Origin: Arthrobotrys musiformis
Taxonomy: Eukaryota > Ascomycota > Orbiliomycetes > Orbiliales > Orbiliaceae
Length of the DNA stretch: 64,000 bases
Assembly: GCA_036971715.1 (NCBI GenBank)
Contig: JAVHJL010000005.1
Location: forward strand, 2,294,001 to 2,358,000
Direction of reading: 5' to 3'
Part shown: piece by piece, positions 49,617 through 58,394 of the stretch
How the letters are laid out: each line of letters begins with the position of its first letter
Position numbering within the stretch: position 1 is the stretch's first letter
The notes under the pieces: model-generated
The model's database searches: none
What the model was told of the DNA's origin: nothing
Seen by the model: only the letters and a program-made list of their open reading frames with translations
Position numbers and translations under genes: made by a program

Positions 49617-50860
49617 AGCGATGGGAGGAGGGACTGAAGTATTGAGAACGAGAGACGGTCCTGAGAGGCCATCGCGGGGAACCGTTGCCTAAAATATGTT
49701 CATGAGTCTCTGCTCAAGAGTGAACTAGAGCAGAACCTCAGCCTGGGGTATTCTTGTATACAATCGGAACAAGTGAGCACCTAATTCAATCGACGAAACG
49801 AAGGTAGGCCATAGCTAGGCCCCAGCCAGAAGGGGGTCAAGTTATCGTGAGCTAAAATTCAGCGTTCCAAAAAAAAAAAAAAAAAAACCAAAGAGTTCCT
49901 CACCTGCGCCAGCACCCTCGCCTAGAAATCAAAGGATGAGTTATACAATACTTGCCTCTATGCATATATGCTGGCACCTCCAGTAGTTTTTCTTCTTCTT
50001 TCCTTTAAATCTTTCCCCTTCTTTCTTTCAAATGCATATATTCACTTCAACTTTTTGTCAGACTAGAATTATAGCAATTTTATCTGCCGAATTTAAATTT
50101 AAAGGCAAAAATAATGGCAGGGAGCTCCAGCAGGCTCGAGCCACAGAGCGAAATATTGGTTTTAGCCACTGGCGTACGTTAATTAAGTACGCTATCGTAG
50201 ACGAACCGAATGGTATAATTGTATACTTCTCTTGTCTCACTTGCGCCAGAACACTCACCTAAAATACTTCTCTAAATTTATAAACTTGTGAAGTTTCGAT
50301 GTTATCCTCGACGGCGGCCTCTTCATAATTTCCTTGCCATAACCCCTTATCGATGTTTACCCAACAGATGGGTATACATATACATATACATAATATTTCA
50401 ACTCTATAGGTGTATACCTACTTAAATAGGTACCTATTTATTCGAGTCTCTGTTCATGAGATTTCACCACGACCGCATATACCAGCTATTGATTAGGTAC
50501 CCACTAGATACGTCATCAACTCTAAAATTACCAACTATGATGAAGATCCAAGTAGTTGCACAGCTAGTCGTCTGACCGCGGATGGCCACCTGCGCTGGAT
50601 GATGTCGTATGCAACTTCCAAAGTGGTTGTGCAAAAGGTTCACTGTCCAGCATTGGCAGTTGCCACAAGTTTTTTATACGTCAACCATTTCTTGGTCATC
50701 GATAAGGCCCGTCTATCGAAATAGTATAAAATTGGCACTTCCTCCCCATATTACCCTAGTTTCTTTTCCTTCCTCTAATATCGAATTAAGAAACTCGCAA
50801 AAAAAAATCTTTCTTTCTAATTCAAACCGAACCGAACCAAAAGAAGAAAGCCTGAAGCTT
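49617..50860. other. Intergenic, J-domain gene to tRNA
   Basis: No gene seen. A poly(A) tract lies near 49869-49887. A run of T on the minus strand just below 50850 could serve as Pol III terminator for the tRNA. Confidence 0.5.
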
Positions 50861-50953
50861 TGGAGACACAGGGAATTGAACCCGGGACCTCATCCAGACA
50901 GTAGGATTTTATCCCACGCTAAGGAAGCGCTCTACCAACTGAGCTATATCCCC
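50861..50953 (-). tRNA. tRNA-Ala: tRNA-Ala (AGC) with 20-nt intron-like insertion
   Basis: The 93-nt minus-strand sequence folds as a tRNA. Acceptor GGGGATA pairs with TGTCTCC and contains the G3:U70 wobble that identifies alanine tRNAs. The D arm is GCTC/GAGC with AGTTGGTA. The anticodon loop TTAGCGT carries AGC, the variable loop is AGGTC and the T loop TTCAATT. A 20-nt insertion (50916-50897) sits at the canonical intron position 3' of base 37. Together with G37 its start forms a 7-bp hairpin GTGGGAT-AAA-ATCCTAC. Two mismatches remain: T28:T42 in the anticodon stem and C50:T64 in the T stem. TCTTCTTTT follows as a possible Pol III terminator. It is either an intron-containing gene or a decaying copy. 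Confidence 0.8.
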
Positions 50954-51220
50954 ATCTTGTGACACATCGCCTTCATCAGGACCACTCGAACGAGAGATCG
51001 TTCCGTCTGCTCGTTGTATTGCATCGCATCGTATAGTCGAATTTTTCCAGACCGTCCTTCCTCATCTGGTCGTTGTATTGTCTCCCACAACAACACAAGA
51101 TCTTGGGAGACATTTATAACCGTTTTATCCGAGGATCCGAAGTCTCCAAAAAAATTAGCGTCCTATAAATCTATCCCCCACTTTCTGAACAATACCTTCA
51201 GGGGTATATCAAAACCGAAG

Positions 51221-51832
51221 ATGCATCCGAATTTTACTATAATCTCCGGCGGCCAAACGGGGCCAGACACTGCTGCGCTCAGAGTCGCAGTATCTCATCG
51301 GGTACCTTACAGCGGTTTTGTCCCTCATGGCTTTATCAACGAACGGGGCCGTATCTCTGAAGAATTCATATCGTCGCCTTATGGCAGCCTACGGGAGACT
51401 CAATCTCCTGGATCGGCGGAGCGAACGAGGCTCAATACCGAGGAGGCTGATGGGATATTAACTCTATCGTTTTGCAATGAGGAAGATATGGCGACCATTT
51501 CCGCAGGCACGGAGATTGGCGTGGAAGTTGGGAAGGAACAGAGGAAGCATATGTATTTTGTAAACTTGAGGAGGTTTAGGGAGGAAGGTGGTGGGGAAAG
51601 AGAGATCGATGCGGTTATCAGGTGGTTTGATGAGACCAATACTGAGAGGTGTGCGATTGGAGGCCCGAGGGAGAGTGAAGAGCCCGGTGTGGAAAGGGAG
51701 AGCGAGGAGTTTTTGAATAAGTTATTTGAGAAAATTAAGGCAAGAGGGTGGAGGAGTATTAGATTTGGGGGTGGGCCGCCGAAAGAGAAGCCCGTTGGAC
51801 CTTTCTTGAAGGATAATAAATGGGCCTTTTGA
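51221..51832 (+). CDS. SLOG/cpYpsA-type 'putative molybdenum carrier' protein, 203 aa
   Basis: A single exon. The start is taken at ATG 51221 because homology begins right after it (IISGGQTGPDTAALRVAV); the frame is open further upstream but without family resemblance. The GGQTGxD motif, then PYSGFVPHG, SLRET and a TRLNTEEADGILTL segment, are the order seen in circularly permuted YpsA members of the SLOG superfamily, annotated in bacteria as possible molybdenum-cofactor carriers. SLOG domains bind nucleotides or nucleotide-derived ligands. The C-terminal part (IDAVIRWFDE, then a Glu-rich helix and FGGGPPKEKPVGPFL) is unassigned. Lack of introns beside intron-rich neighbours, and the mainly bacterial family, hint at transfer. 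It converges on the dehydrogenase gene 222 bp away; whether it belongs to that cluster is unclear. Confidence 0.75.
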   Translation: MHPNFTIISGGQTGPDTAALRVAVSHRVPYSGFVPHGFINERGRISEEFISSPYGSLRETQSPGSAERTRLNTEEADGILTLSFCNEEDMATISAGTEIGVEVGKEQRKHMYFVNLRRFREEGGGEREIDAVIRWFDETNTERCAIGGPRESEEPGVERESEEFLNKLFEKIKARGWRSIRFGGGPPKEKPVGPFLKDNKWAF

Positions 51833-52054
51833 TGGCTTTCTCATTTTTGGACTCGAACCTATGTAGCGGCAAAGCAATATGTCTATATCAATTTCTAGAC
51901 TAAAATATATATAGCTTAGGCGTCTCTCCTAGGTCTATTTTTATATCGATGTTCTGTGTCCATGAAACTTCGAAAATGCACGAACTAGAGCCATGTGAAA
52001 TTATATATGCCAAAGACAGCGAAATAAAAGAAAATTATAGATGAGATGAGAAAA

Positions 52055-53228
52055 CTACTTCTTGACACCCAGAGTTTGCTCAATCTCCTCGCAAACAGCT
52101 TCGGTAACCTGAATCGTCGTCGCGGTTCCACCCAAATCTACGGTTTTAATGCCCTTCTCACAAACCCGCTCGACACATTCCATTAGCGTATTACTTGCCT
52201 CCTCCTCTCCTAGCCAAGCTAGCATCTCTGCGGCAGTCCAGAAGGTAGCAACAGGGTTCGCTATACCCTTGCCCGTGATGTCGAATGCCGAACCATGAAT
52301 AGGCTCGAACATGCTAGGATTCTTCCTTGTAGGGTCGAGGTTGGAAGTCGGAGCGATACCTATCGAGCCGGCTAAAGCTGCGGCAAGGTCTGACAGGATA
52401 TCAGCGTGCTAGACGGGTATTAGCGTATTATTACTTCATAGTATATACTTTAAAAGGGCATGCAATAACCCTTACAAGATTAGAAGCGACAATAGTATCG
52501 AGTGTCTCCGGCTTAAGCGTCATCCTCACAGTCATAGCGTCGACCAACATCTTATCGTAAGTAACATCAGGGAAGTCCTTTGCTACTAGTTCGGCAACCT
52601 CATCCCAAAGGACCATACCATTCCTCTGGGCATTGCTCTTGGTTACAACTGTTAAGAGCTTCCTGGGACGGGAACTTGCCGTTTCAAATGCGAATCGAAT
52701 CAACCTTTCCACGGCATGTCTAGTGAAAATGGCGACTTCGGTAGCGACTTCCCACAGTTGGCCTACGTGAGAGCGACCACCTTGACCGGCGTACTCTCCT
52801 TCAGAGTTTTCCCTGACAATAACCCAGTTCAAATCCCCAGGGTTGCAATTTCTTAGAGGGGACTGTGTTCCTCTAAAAATCTTTGTAGGTCGAACATTGG
52901 CATACTGTTGGAATGGCTGGCAAATAGCCAATCGCAGTCCCCATAGGGAAATATGGTCTGGGACATTAGGTGCGCCAACAGCACCGAATAGTATTGCGTC
53001 GAACTCTTTCAGACGTTCGAGTCCGCCATCTGGGATATATTTCCCGGTCTTGAGGTAAAGACTCGAACTCCAATTGAAATGTTCAAATTCCAAGTTGAAG
53101 GTGTAGAGGGCTTTGGAAAGGCATTTGAGAACGGTTATGCCGGCTTCCACGACTTCCGGCCCGATTCCGTCGGCTGGGATGGAAGCGATCTTGTAAGTGG
53201 GTCGGCCTCGATTGGCTGTTGGCGACAT
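52055..53228 (-). CDS. Tartrate/D-malate dehydrogenase family protein, 368 aa
   Basis: Two exons: 53228-52476 and 52408-52055; intron GTAAGG to TCTAG. It belongs to the beta-decarboxylating isocitrate/isopropylmalate dehydrogenase superfamily. Visible hallmarks are IPADGIGPEVVEAG near the start, ANVRPTKIFRG, ENSEGEYAGQGGR with the catalytic Tyr, VVTKSNAQRNGM with the catalytic Lys, metal-binding Asp in MLVDAMT and DILSDLAAAL, and the NAD-loop MFEPIHGSAFDITGKGIANP. The EGEYAGQGGR and TKSNAQRNGM forms fit tartrate dehydrogenase (TtuC-like)/D-malate dehydrogenase rather than LeuB. Such enzymes oxidise (+)-tartrate, decarboxylate meso-tartrate to D-glycerate, and act on D-malate. There is no evident mitochondrial presequence. 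It is divergent from the glycerate-kinase-type gene across 488 bp with a central palindrome. The precise substrate is inferred. Confidence 0.88.
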
Positions 53229-53463
53229 GTTGACCGTTTTGGGTAACCGAAAAGTTCGAAATTCTATAACAGAGCAGCTATAGACAGCGTGAAATGTTTA
53301 TAATGGCGTAAAATATCCAATATTTAGTATATATGATAGCTGAGGAGCAGGAGTTTGACCTGACGAGCCAAGGAGATTACCTTCCCTCGATTTCTCCATT
53401 TTTATAGCTTTAGAAACCCCTATTTAGTGGAGTAAACTTTGCTTCTGAAGCTTTAAAGTCCTT

Positions 53464-53483
53464 GCGGAGAAACACTTTTCCGC
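53464..53483. promoter_or_regulatory. GCGG-N12-CCGC palindrome (operator candidate 1)
   Basis: Half-sites GCGG and CCGC are separated by 12 bp; with flanking T and A the arms are TGCGGA/TCCGCA, perfectly inverted. It lies 235 bp from the dehydrogenase ATG and 233 bp from the kinase ATG. The same arrangement recurs in the transporter/regulator promoter. CGG-Nx-CCG inverted repeats are the classical target of binuclear zinc-cluster dimers. Confidence 0.55.
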
Positions 53484-53524
53484 ATCAAAATGCAACATTC
53501 CAAAGAACCCATTTTGGTTGGCGG

Positions 53525-53537
53525 CTTCGGTCCGAAG
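53525..53537. promoter_or_regulatory. CTTCGG-T-CCGAAG palindrome
   Basis: A 13-bp perfect inverted repeat with a one-base centre, giving CGG-N1-CCG, in the same divergent promoter. Confidence 0.4.
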
Positions 53538-53716
53538 TTAAGATCTCGCGTCTCAATTGAACTCTGTATCTCGATCAGGCCAAGACTTCATATCTTTGAC
53601 CACAAAGTACTATTTCCTTCATAGTTCGAAGTGCCTACTTTATTACAATACAATTAAACACAACCGTAGAGGCTTAATCGCGGCGGCGCCCTACTCCTCT
53701 AACCCCCGGCTTCACT

Positions 53717-54753
53717 ATGGCAACCGTAGAGCTCGAAGTAGACCGAGTCCTCCAACTCATTCTCCCCCATATCAAACGTCATATTTCGGCGCCTCCATCG
53801 ATTTTCGAAAAGGGATCGCACCAACGACCGTTCAAACTAGCTGTCACTGGGCTCCAAGGTAGCGGGAAATCCACCTGGAGCGCGGAAATAGTCAACGCAA
53901 TCAACAAAACGGGCCTAAAAGCGAAAACACTCTCGCTGGACGACTTGTATCTCCCACATGACGGTCTTGTGGCGGTGCGCGAATCTAATCCTGGGAATAA
54001 ACTTGTACGAACGCGAGGGCAGCCTGGAACGCATGATCTAGAACTTGCAAAATGGTTTTTCGAACAATTCGACCAGCCGACGAAGGAGGGCAAACTTTTC
54101 CCGGTGTTCGATAAAAGTAAATTTGGAGGGGAGGGCGATAGATTGCCGAAGGCGGAGTGGCATCGTTCGGAGCCTGGAGAAGTTGTTGATGTTTTGGTGT
54201 TCGAAGGATGGTGTATGGGTTTTCAAGCATTACCAGATACTACACTCCGAGCAGCCTGGGAAGAAGCGCGGGCTGCGGTGGCGGCTGCGTCAACTGATGC
54301 CGCAGATATCAAACTGCCGATACGAACGATCGCAAATCATGAACTCGAACATTTAGCCTTTATCAATGAGAGGCTAGGCGAATACAACGATATGTTTATG
54401 GGACCGCAACACTGGGACTATTTGGTCCATCTCGACACTGACGACCTAAGAAACGTTTATGCTTGGCGGTTGGAGCAAGAAGCTTGGCTATGGAAGCTTA
54501 AGGGCACAGGAATGTCAGACGAGGCGGTGATAGAATTCAGTAAGTTTCCGCTTTAAGGGTAGTTGTTTAATTGAACGGCCCATAGCTCATAACATCGATA
54601 ACTACAGTTAAAGGATATATGCCGGCGTATGAACTATACCTAGGGACTTTGAGACAAGGATTTTTCCAAGCGGTTGGGGAGAGAAAAATCAATTGCCAAT
54701 TGACCATAAAGCTTGACTCTGGACGAAAAATTGTGGAGATACGAGAATTTTAG
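53717..54753 (+). CDS. TDA10: Tda10/D-glycerate 3-kinase-type P-loop kinase, 322 aa
   Basis: Two exons: 53717-54539 and 54608-54753; intron GTAAGT, CGATAAC and CTACAG. Skipping the intron would lose the conserved ending. Walker A is GLQGSGKST (residues 45-53). Further family marks are KTLSLDDLYLPHDGL, RTRGQPGTHDLELAKWFFEQ, PVFDKSKFGGEGDR, VLVFEGWCMGFQ, then YLVHLDT...WRLEQE and, from exon 2, GYMPAYELYL. This is the fold of yeast Tda10 and plant glycerate kinase (GLYK), which converts D-glycerate and ATP to 3-phosphoglycerate. Glycerate is the product expected from the neighbouring tartrate-type dehydrogenase, so the two would form consecutive steps. It is divergent from that gene and convergent with the zinc-cluster gene (193 bp). 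Substrate is inferred from homology and context. Confidence 0.88.
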
Positions 54754-54946
54754 ACCTCGATTAATCAGATATCTGCGGGTGTGGCAACGGTAAAACTAGA
54801 TACTAAAAGTTTAATAGTGGAAATATTTTACACAAATAATACATCTGAACTATTCGCCGACCAAGGGAAACGCTTGGTTGCATTCGAACTGTGACCGAAG
54901 TGCTCCATTAACTTTCGTGAAGTCGCTTTGTAGACCTGCTATAAAA

Positions 54947-56286
54947 CTAAAACCAGCCGTTATTCTGATCCAAAATTCTTTGCACATTCTCCGAAACCGT
55001 TTTGTTCGTTGGTGTATCTGAATTCGTTTGTAGACTTCCATAATAGAATTGCCCGTCATCTACTGTAGTTATTTCACTTGCAGGCATTGAGGATGCTGCA
55101 TATAGGTCATTCGGTTGGCTTGGCACTATTGGTGGATGGGCAACGATTGAAGAGGCGCTAGTCGAAGGTCTGGAGTAAAGTTTCGCCGCATATGTCCCCG
55201 CAAAATCTGTCGATTGGGGCCCACTACTTTGGTTTGCGGGGAAAAGCGCGCGGGGTTCTAGGGGTACATTAACCTGAGTCGCGTGAAGCATGTGTGCATT
55301 AGTCGCACCCCGGCTCGGCCCATCGAATACCTGGTCGCTAGACAACCCCGATTCTTGAAATCCGGTATCGGCTCCAAAACTTGGTTCGACAGGTGAGTTG
55401 CTCATGGTATCATCTGGCGCATCTTCGAAAGTTGCAATAGGCGATAATGATGGTGTTCGGGCTTGTTCCCTTGGGTCCTCCATAACCCTTCGAGACTTGG
55501 ATGGTCGGGGAGAAGGTGGTTGCGGCGGTCTCGACCACCACGAAAACACCTCTTCCATAGAACCGATTGGCCACCGTTGCCATTCATCTTGCTGTTCACG
55601 CTTCTCTGCAGATGTATCTGGCGTCCTCCCGCTCTTGATCTTTTTGTAGTTTAAAGATGATAATTCAAGGTAATCAAGAGCTCTTCGTTTCTTGAGATCT
55701 AACACTTCGTCATTGAGAGTTTCTAAAGAGGTTGGTGACGGTTGGCGTATTGTGATTGAGTGAACCGGCGCTAATTCAAGTATTAAGGAAATCGAAAGAG
55801 ATAGGGCTGCCTCCGTGTCAGCTAGCCTCTGTTCCAGGGCTATCAGGTATCCCGGTGGCAACCCGCGTGGGTTAGGCCTTAGATAATGACATGCGGATGG
55901 AGTGCGTGTGCACATGGAACAAGGACTATGAAATAATCTTAGTTAAAAGCCAATTCGCAGGTTCAAGAGTCTCAACCATGGCTTAGAATAGGAAATTACC
56001 TAGCACCATCACACTACAAGATGATCAAAACGTATTACATTAGCAATTGATAAGATGTTTTAGGAAGTGATACAATGGCTGTTAATTGAAGCGCTTGTGG
56101 GGAAGGACATGTGTGAATAGAAACACGTCTACCACGTTTCAAATTTCTCCGCGTGGTTGATCAGAACACATGCCTGCGCAGCTGCACTAAGCAGGCACGT
56201 GGATAGGATTTATTCCTTACCTTTCTCTTTTTTCTTTTACATGGCTCGCAAGCGGCCGTTAATCTTGGTATACTCCGCTGCTGCAT
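54947..56286 (-). CDS. Zn2Cys6 transcription factor, 352 aa, with 14-nt micro-exon
   Basis: Three exons: 56286-56221, 56013-56000 and 55925-54947. The introns (207 and 74 nt) start GTAAGG and GTAATT and end TGTAG and CATAG. The middle exon is only 14 nt. The model is strongly supported because it rebuilds a perfect zinc cluster: C13-x2-C16-x6-C23-x5-C29-x2-C32-x6-C39 with CEPCKRKKRK in the DNA-contacting part. A linker follows (PNPRGLPPGYL), then a short coiled coil (ALEQRLADTEAALS, about 56-69) for dimerisation. The remainder is Ser/Pro-rich and probably an activation region. I see no Fungal_trans (middle homology) domain, which is unusual. It shares a 450-bp promoter with the transporter. 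It is the natural candidate regulator of the cluster. Confidence 0.88.
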
Positions 56287-56523
56287 ATCCTAAATTCGCT
56301 TCTAGGATAGTGTAATAATAGGTGGACTTTTTTTAAAAAAGATTCTGCTACCCCGTCATGCGAGAATTTCAAAATCCACTAAAGAGCAAAATCCCCAAAG
56401 CTCAGAGAAAACTATAGGTGGTAGAAAATTCTATTACTATTTGAAACCAAATGTCGTTTTGGCGTTAGCACAGTAGATAGTTTATTGGTAGTTTGTGGGG
56501 AAAACTAAGGGATCTGGATCCTG

Positions 56524-56542
56524 GAGGAGAAATGCTCTCCGC
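56524..56542. promoter_or_regulatory. GAGG-N11-CCGC degenerate site (operator candidate 3)
   Basis: Shares the AGAAA after the left arm and CCGCA at the right arm with the site at 53464-53483, but has one mismatch in the left arm and is one base shorter. Confidence 0.3.
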
Positions 56543-56573
56543 AAAACCAGTGGCGAAATAGCTGGGGAAAGAG

Positions 56574-56593
56574 GCGGCTAAATCTTTATCCGC
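56574..56593. promoter_or_regulatory. GCGG-N12-CCGC palindrome (operator candidate 2)
   Basis: Same arms and same 12-bp spacing as the site at 53464-53483, also followed by A, and with AAA at spacer positions 3-5 in both. It is 143 bp upstream of the transporter ATG and 287 bp from the regulator ATG. Confidence 0.55.
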
Positions 56594-56736
56594 AAACGAA
56601 CCTGGTGATAAAATGGCCCAGATCCCTGAATGGTAACACCACAGCACCGCCCAATTCAGCAAGTCCGCCTGCAATCTACCACAACAACGCACTTTTTGTT
56701 GGATATATATTTTTTGGTCCCCTATTGGCCTGCAAT

Positions 56737-58394
56737 ATGGTGAATTTGACTTCTGTTGAGAAGAAGAACGAAGTGGAGTGTATTGAGAGTATTAATGGGC
56801 AGAAAGAAGTCTCTAATAATGGCCAAAGAGACCATTTTGGGTCAGCATTGGAAAGAGGCTCTGCCGAGAATGCTCTCGTCCGAAAACTTGATTGGAGGAT
56901 CATGCCTACTCTCTGGGTTATGTACTTCCTCAACTACGTAAGTTGACAATGTCGATATCCGTTACTTTCTGGCTATATATTCTGAGATTGACTAATCGTG
57001 ATTCTTAGCTGGACCGTAATGCAATTACGTCGGCGAGACTAAATAATTTGGAAAGTGATCTGGGGCTCGTTGGTAATCAGTATAATACTTGCATTTCCAT
57101 CCTGTTCGTGGGGTGAGTAAAATTCCATGCTGCCCAGTTCTTCGGGATTATATAAGTACTGATAAGAGATATCAGGTACTTGTTGATGCAGATTCCATCA
57201 AACATGATCATGTCGTCCAAGAAAATTCCGCCGTCCAAGTACATGGCCTCCTGCATGGCCGGTTGGGCGATAGTATCTGCCTGGTGAGAAGCCTTATTTC
57301 ACTTGGCAATGATAGATTTAGACTAGAATAACTAAGATATTCTTAGCACGGCTCTTGCGAAAGACTTCAAAGGCTTAGTGACTGTCAGGTTCCTGCTTGG
57401 TGTCACAGAAGCCCCATTCTACCCTGGCGCGCTCTACCTCCTTTCGGTATTCTACACTAGAAAGGAAATCGCTACCAGGGTAGCGATCCTCTATGCCGGG
57501 AATATTCTTGCTTCTTCATTCGCTGGTTTAATTGCTGCCGCTACATTTGAGACCCTGGATGGCGCACATGGAATTCAGGGCTGGAAATGGTTATTCATCA
57601 TAGAGGGGTCCGTGACCTTCGGTGTCGCTATAATCGCCGCGTTCCTCCTACCCGACCAACCCGAAACAACCACATGGCTTTCTCAAACGGAACGAGAGCT
57701 AGCCGTCCAAAGGATCGAAATCGACACCGCCAAACTCACTGACGACACAAAACCCATGGAAGGGCTTATTGCCGCTATCAAAGACCCACGGATGTACCTC
57801 TTTGTTTTCATGCAAAACATGCATTTATCCGCCTGTTCATTTAATAATTTCTTCCCCACCGTCGTCGGAACTCTTGGTTTCAACCGAACAATCACGTTGC
57901 TGCTCACTTGCCCGCCATACCTCGTTTCGGCATTTGTGGGTTGGGGTGTTGGCGTTTCATCCGGCAAGTTCAACGAGCGGACTTGGCACATTACGTTTTC
58001 GATGGGCGCAGCACTCGTGGGGTTCATTATTGCCTGCACAACCCTGAATACCGCGGCACGCTACATCGCTTGTTTTATGTTCGCTTCAGGGGCTTATGCT
58101 GTCAATGGGGTCATATTGGGATGGGTCACCGCCACATGCGGGCAAACGAAACAAAAGAAAGGCAGTGCTCTGTCTTTGGTCAATGTTGTTGCAAATGCTT
58201 CGTACATCTATACAGCTTATCTATATCCCAAGAGCGACGGGCCGCGTTATCTTCCAGCTATGGCCGCAAATGCTGCATTCGCGTTTGCGACTATTGCTTC
58301 GGCCTGGATTATGAGGGTTTGGTTGAAGACGGAGAATCGAAAAATTCAGAGGAGCGGGCTGAGCAGCGAAGCTGTTGCCTTGTTTGCCTACTAG
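56737..58394 (+). CDS. MFS anion transporter, Dal5/TtuB (ACS) type, 486 aa
   Basis: Four exons: 56737-56937, 57009-57112, 57176-57283 and 57347-58394, all with GT-AG introns and frame-keeping joins. A cytosolic N-terminus of about 55 residues precedes the first helix (WRIMPTLWVMYFLNYLDR). The DRNAITSARL, QIPSNM, RFLLGVTEAPFYPGALYLLSVFY and WKWLFIIEGSVTF segments are characteristic of the anion:cation symporter family containing yeast Dal5 (allantoate) and many fungal carboxylate permeases. Bacterial tartrate permease TtuB belongs to the same family. About twelve membrane segments are expected at the plasma membrane. It probably imports the organic anion used by the neighbouring enzymes. It is divergent from the zinc-cluster gene with a palindrome 143 bp upstream. 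Length is normal; the C-terminus is short. Confidence 0.92.

Larger units (their letters stand above)
53229..53716. promoter_or_regulatory. Divergent promoter, dehydrogenase and glycerate-kinase-type genes
   Basis: A 488-bp bidirectional region. It contains the palindrome GCGG-N12-CCGC at 53464-53483 almost exactly in the middle, and a second perfect palindrome CTTCGG-T-CCGAAG at 53525-53537. Both present CGG/CCG half-sites of the kind used by Zn2Cys6 regulators. Confidence 0.6.
56287..56736. promoter_or_regulatory. Divergent promoter, zinc-cluster regulator and MFS transporter
   Basis: A 450-bp bidirectional region. It contains a perfect GCGG-N12-CCGC palindrome at 56574-56593 and a degenerate relative GAGG-N11-CCGC at 56524-56542, both nearer the transporter. 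Confidence 0.6.

Noticed and set aside
51848..51858. Lone B-box-like GGTTCGAGTCC on the minus strand
   Set aside because: No A box or tRNA fold upstream; likely chance.
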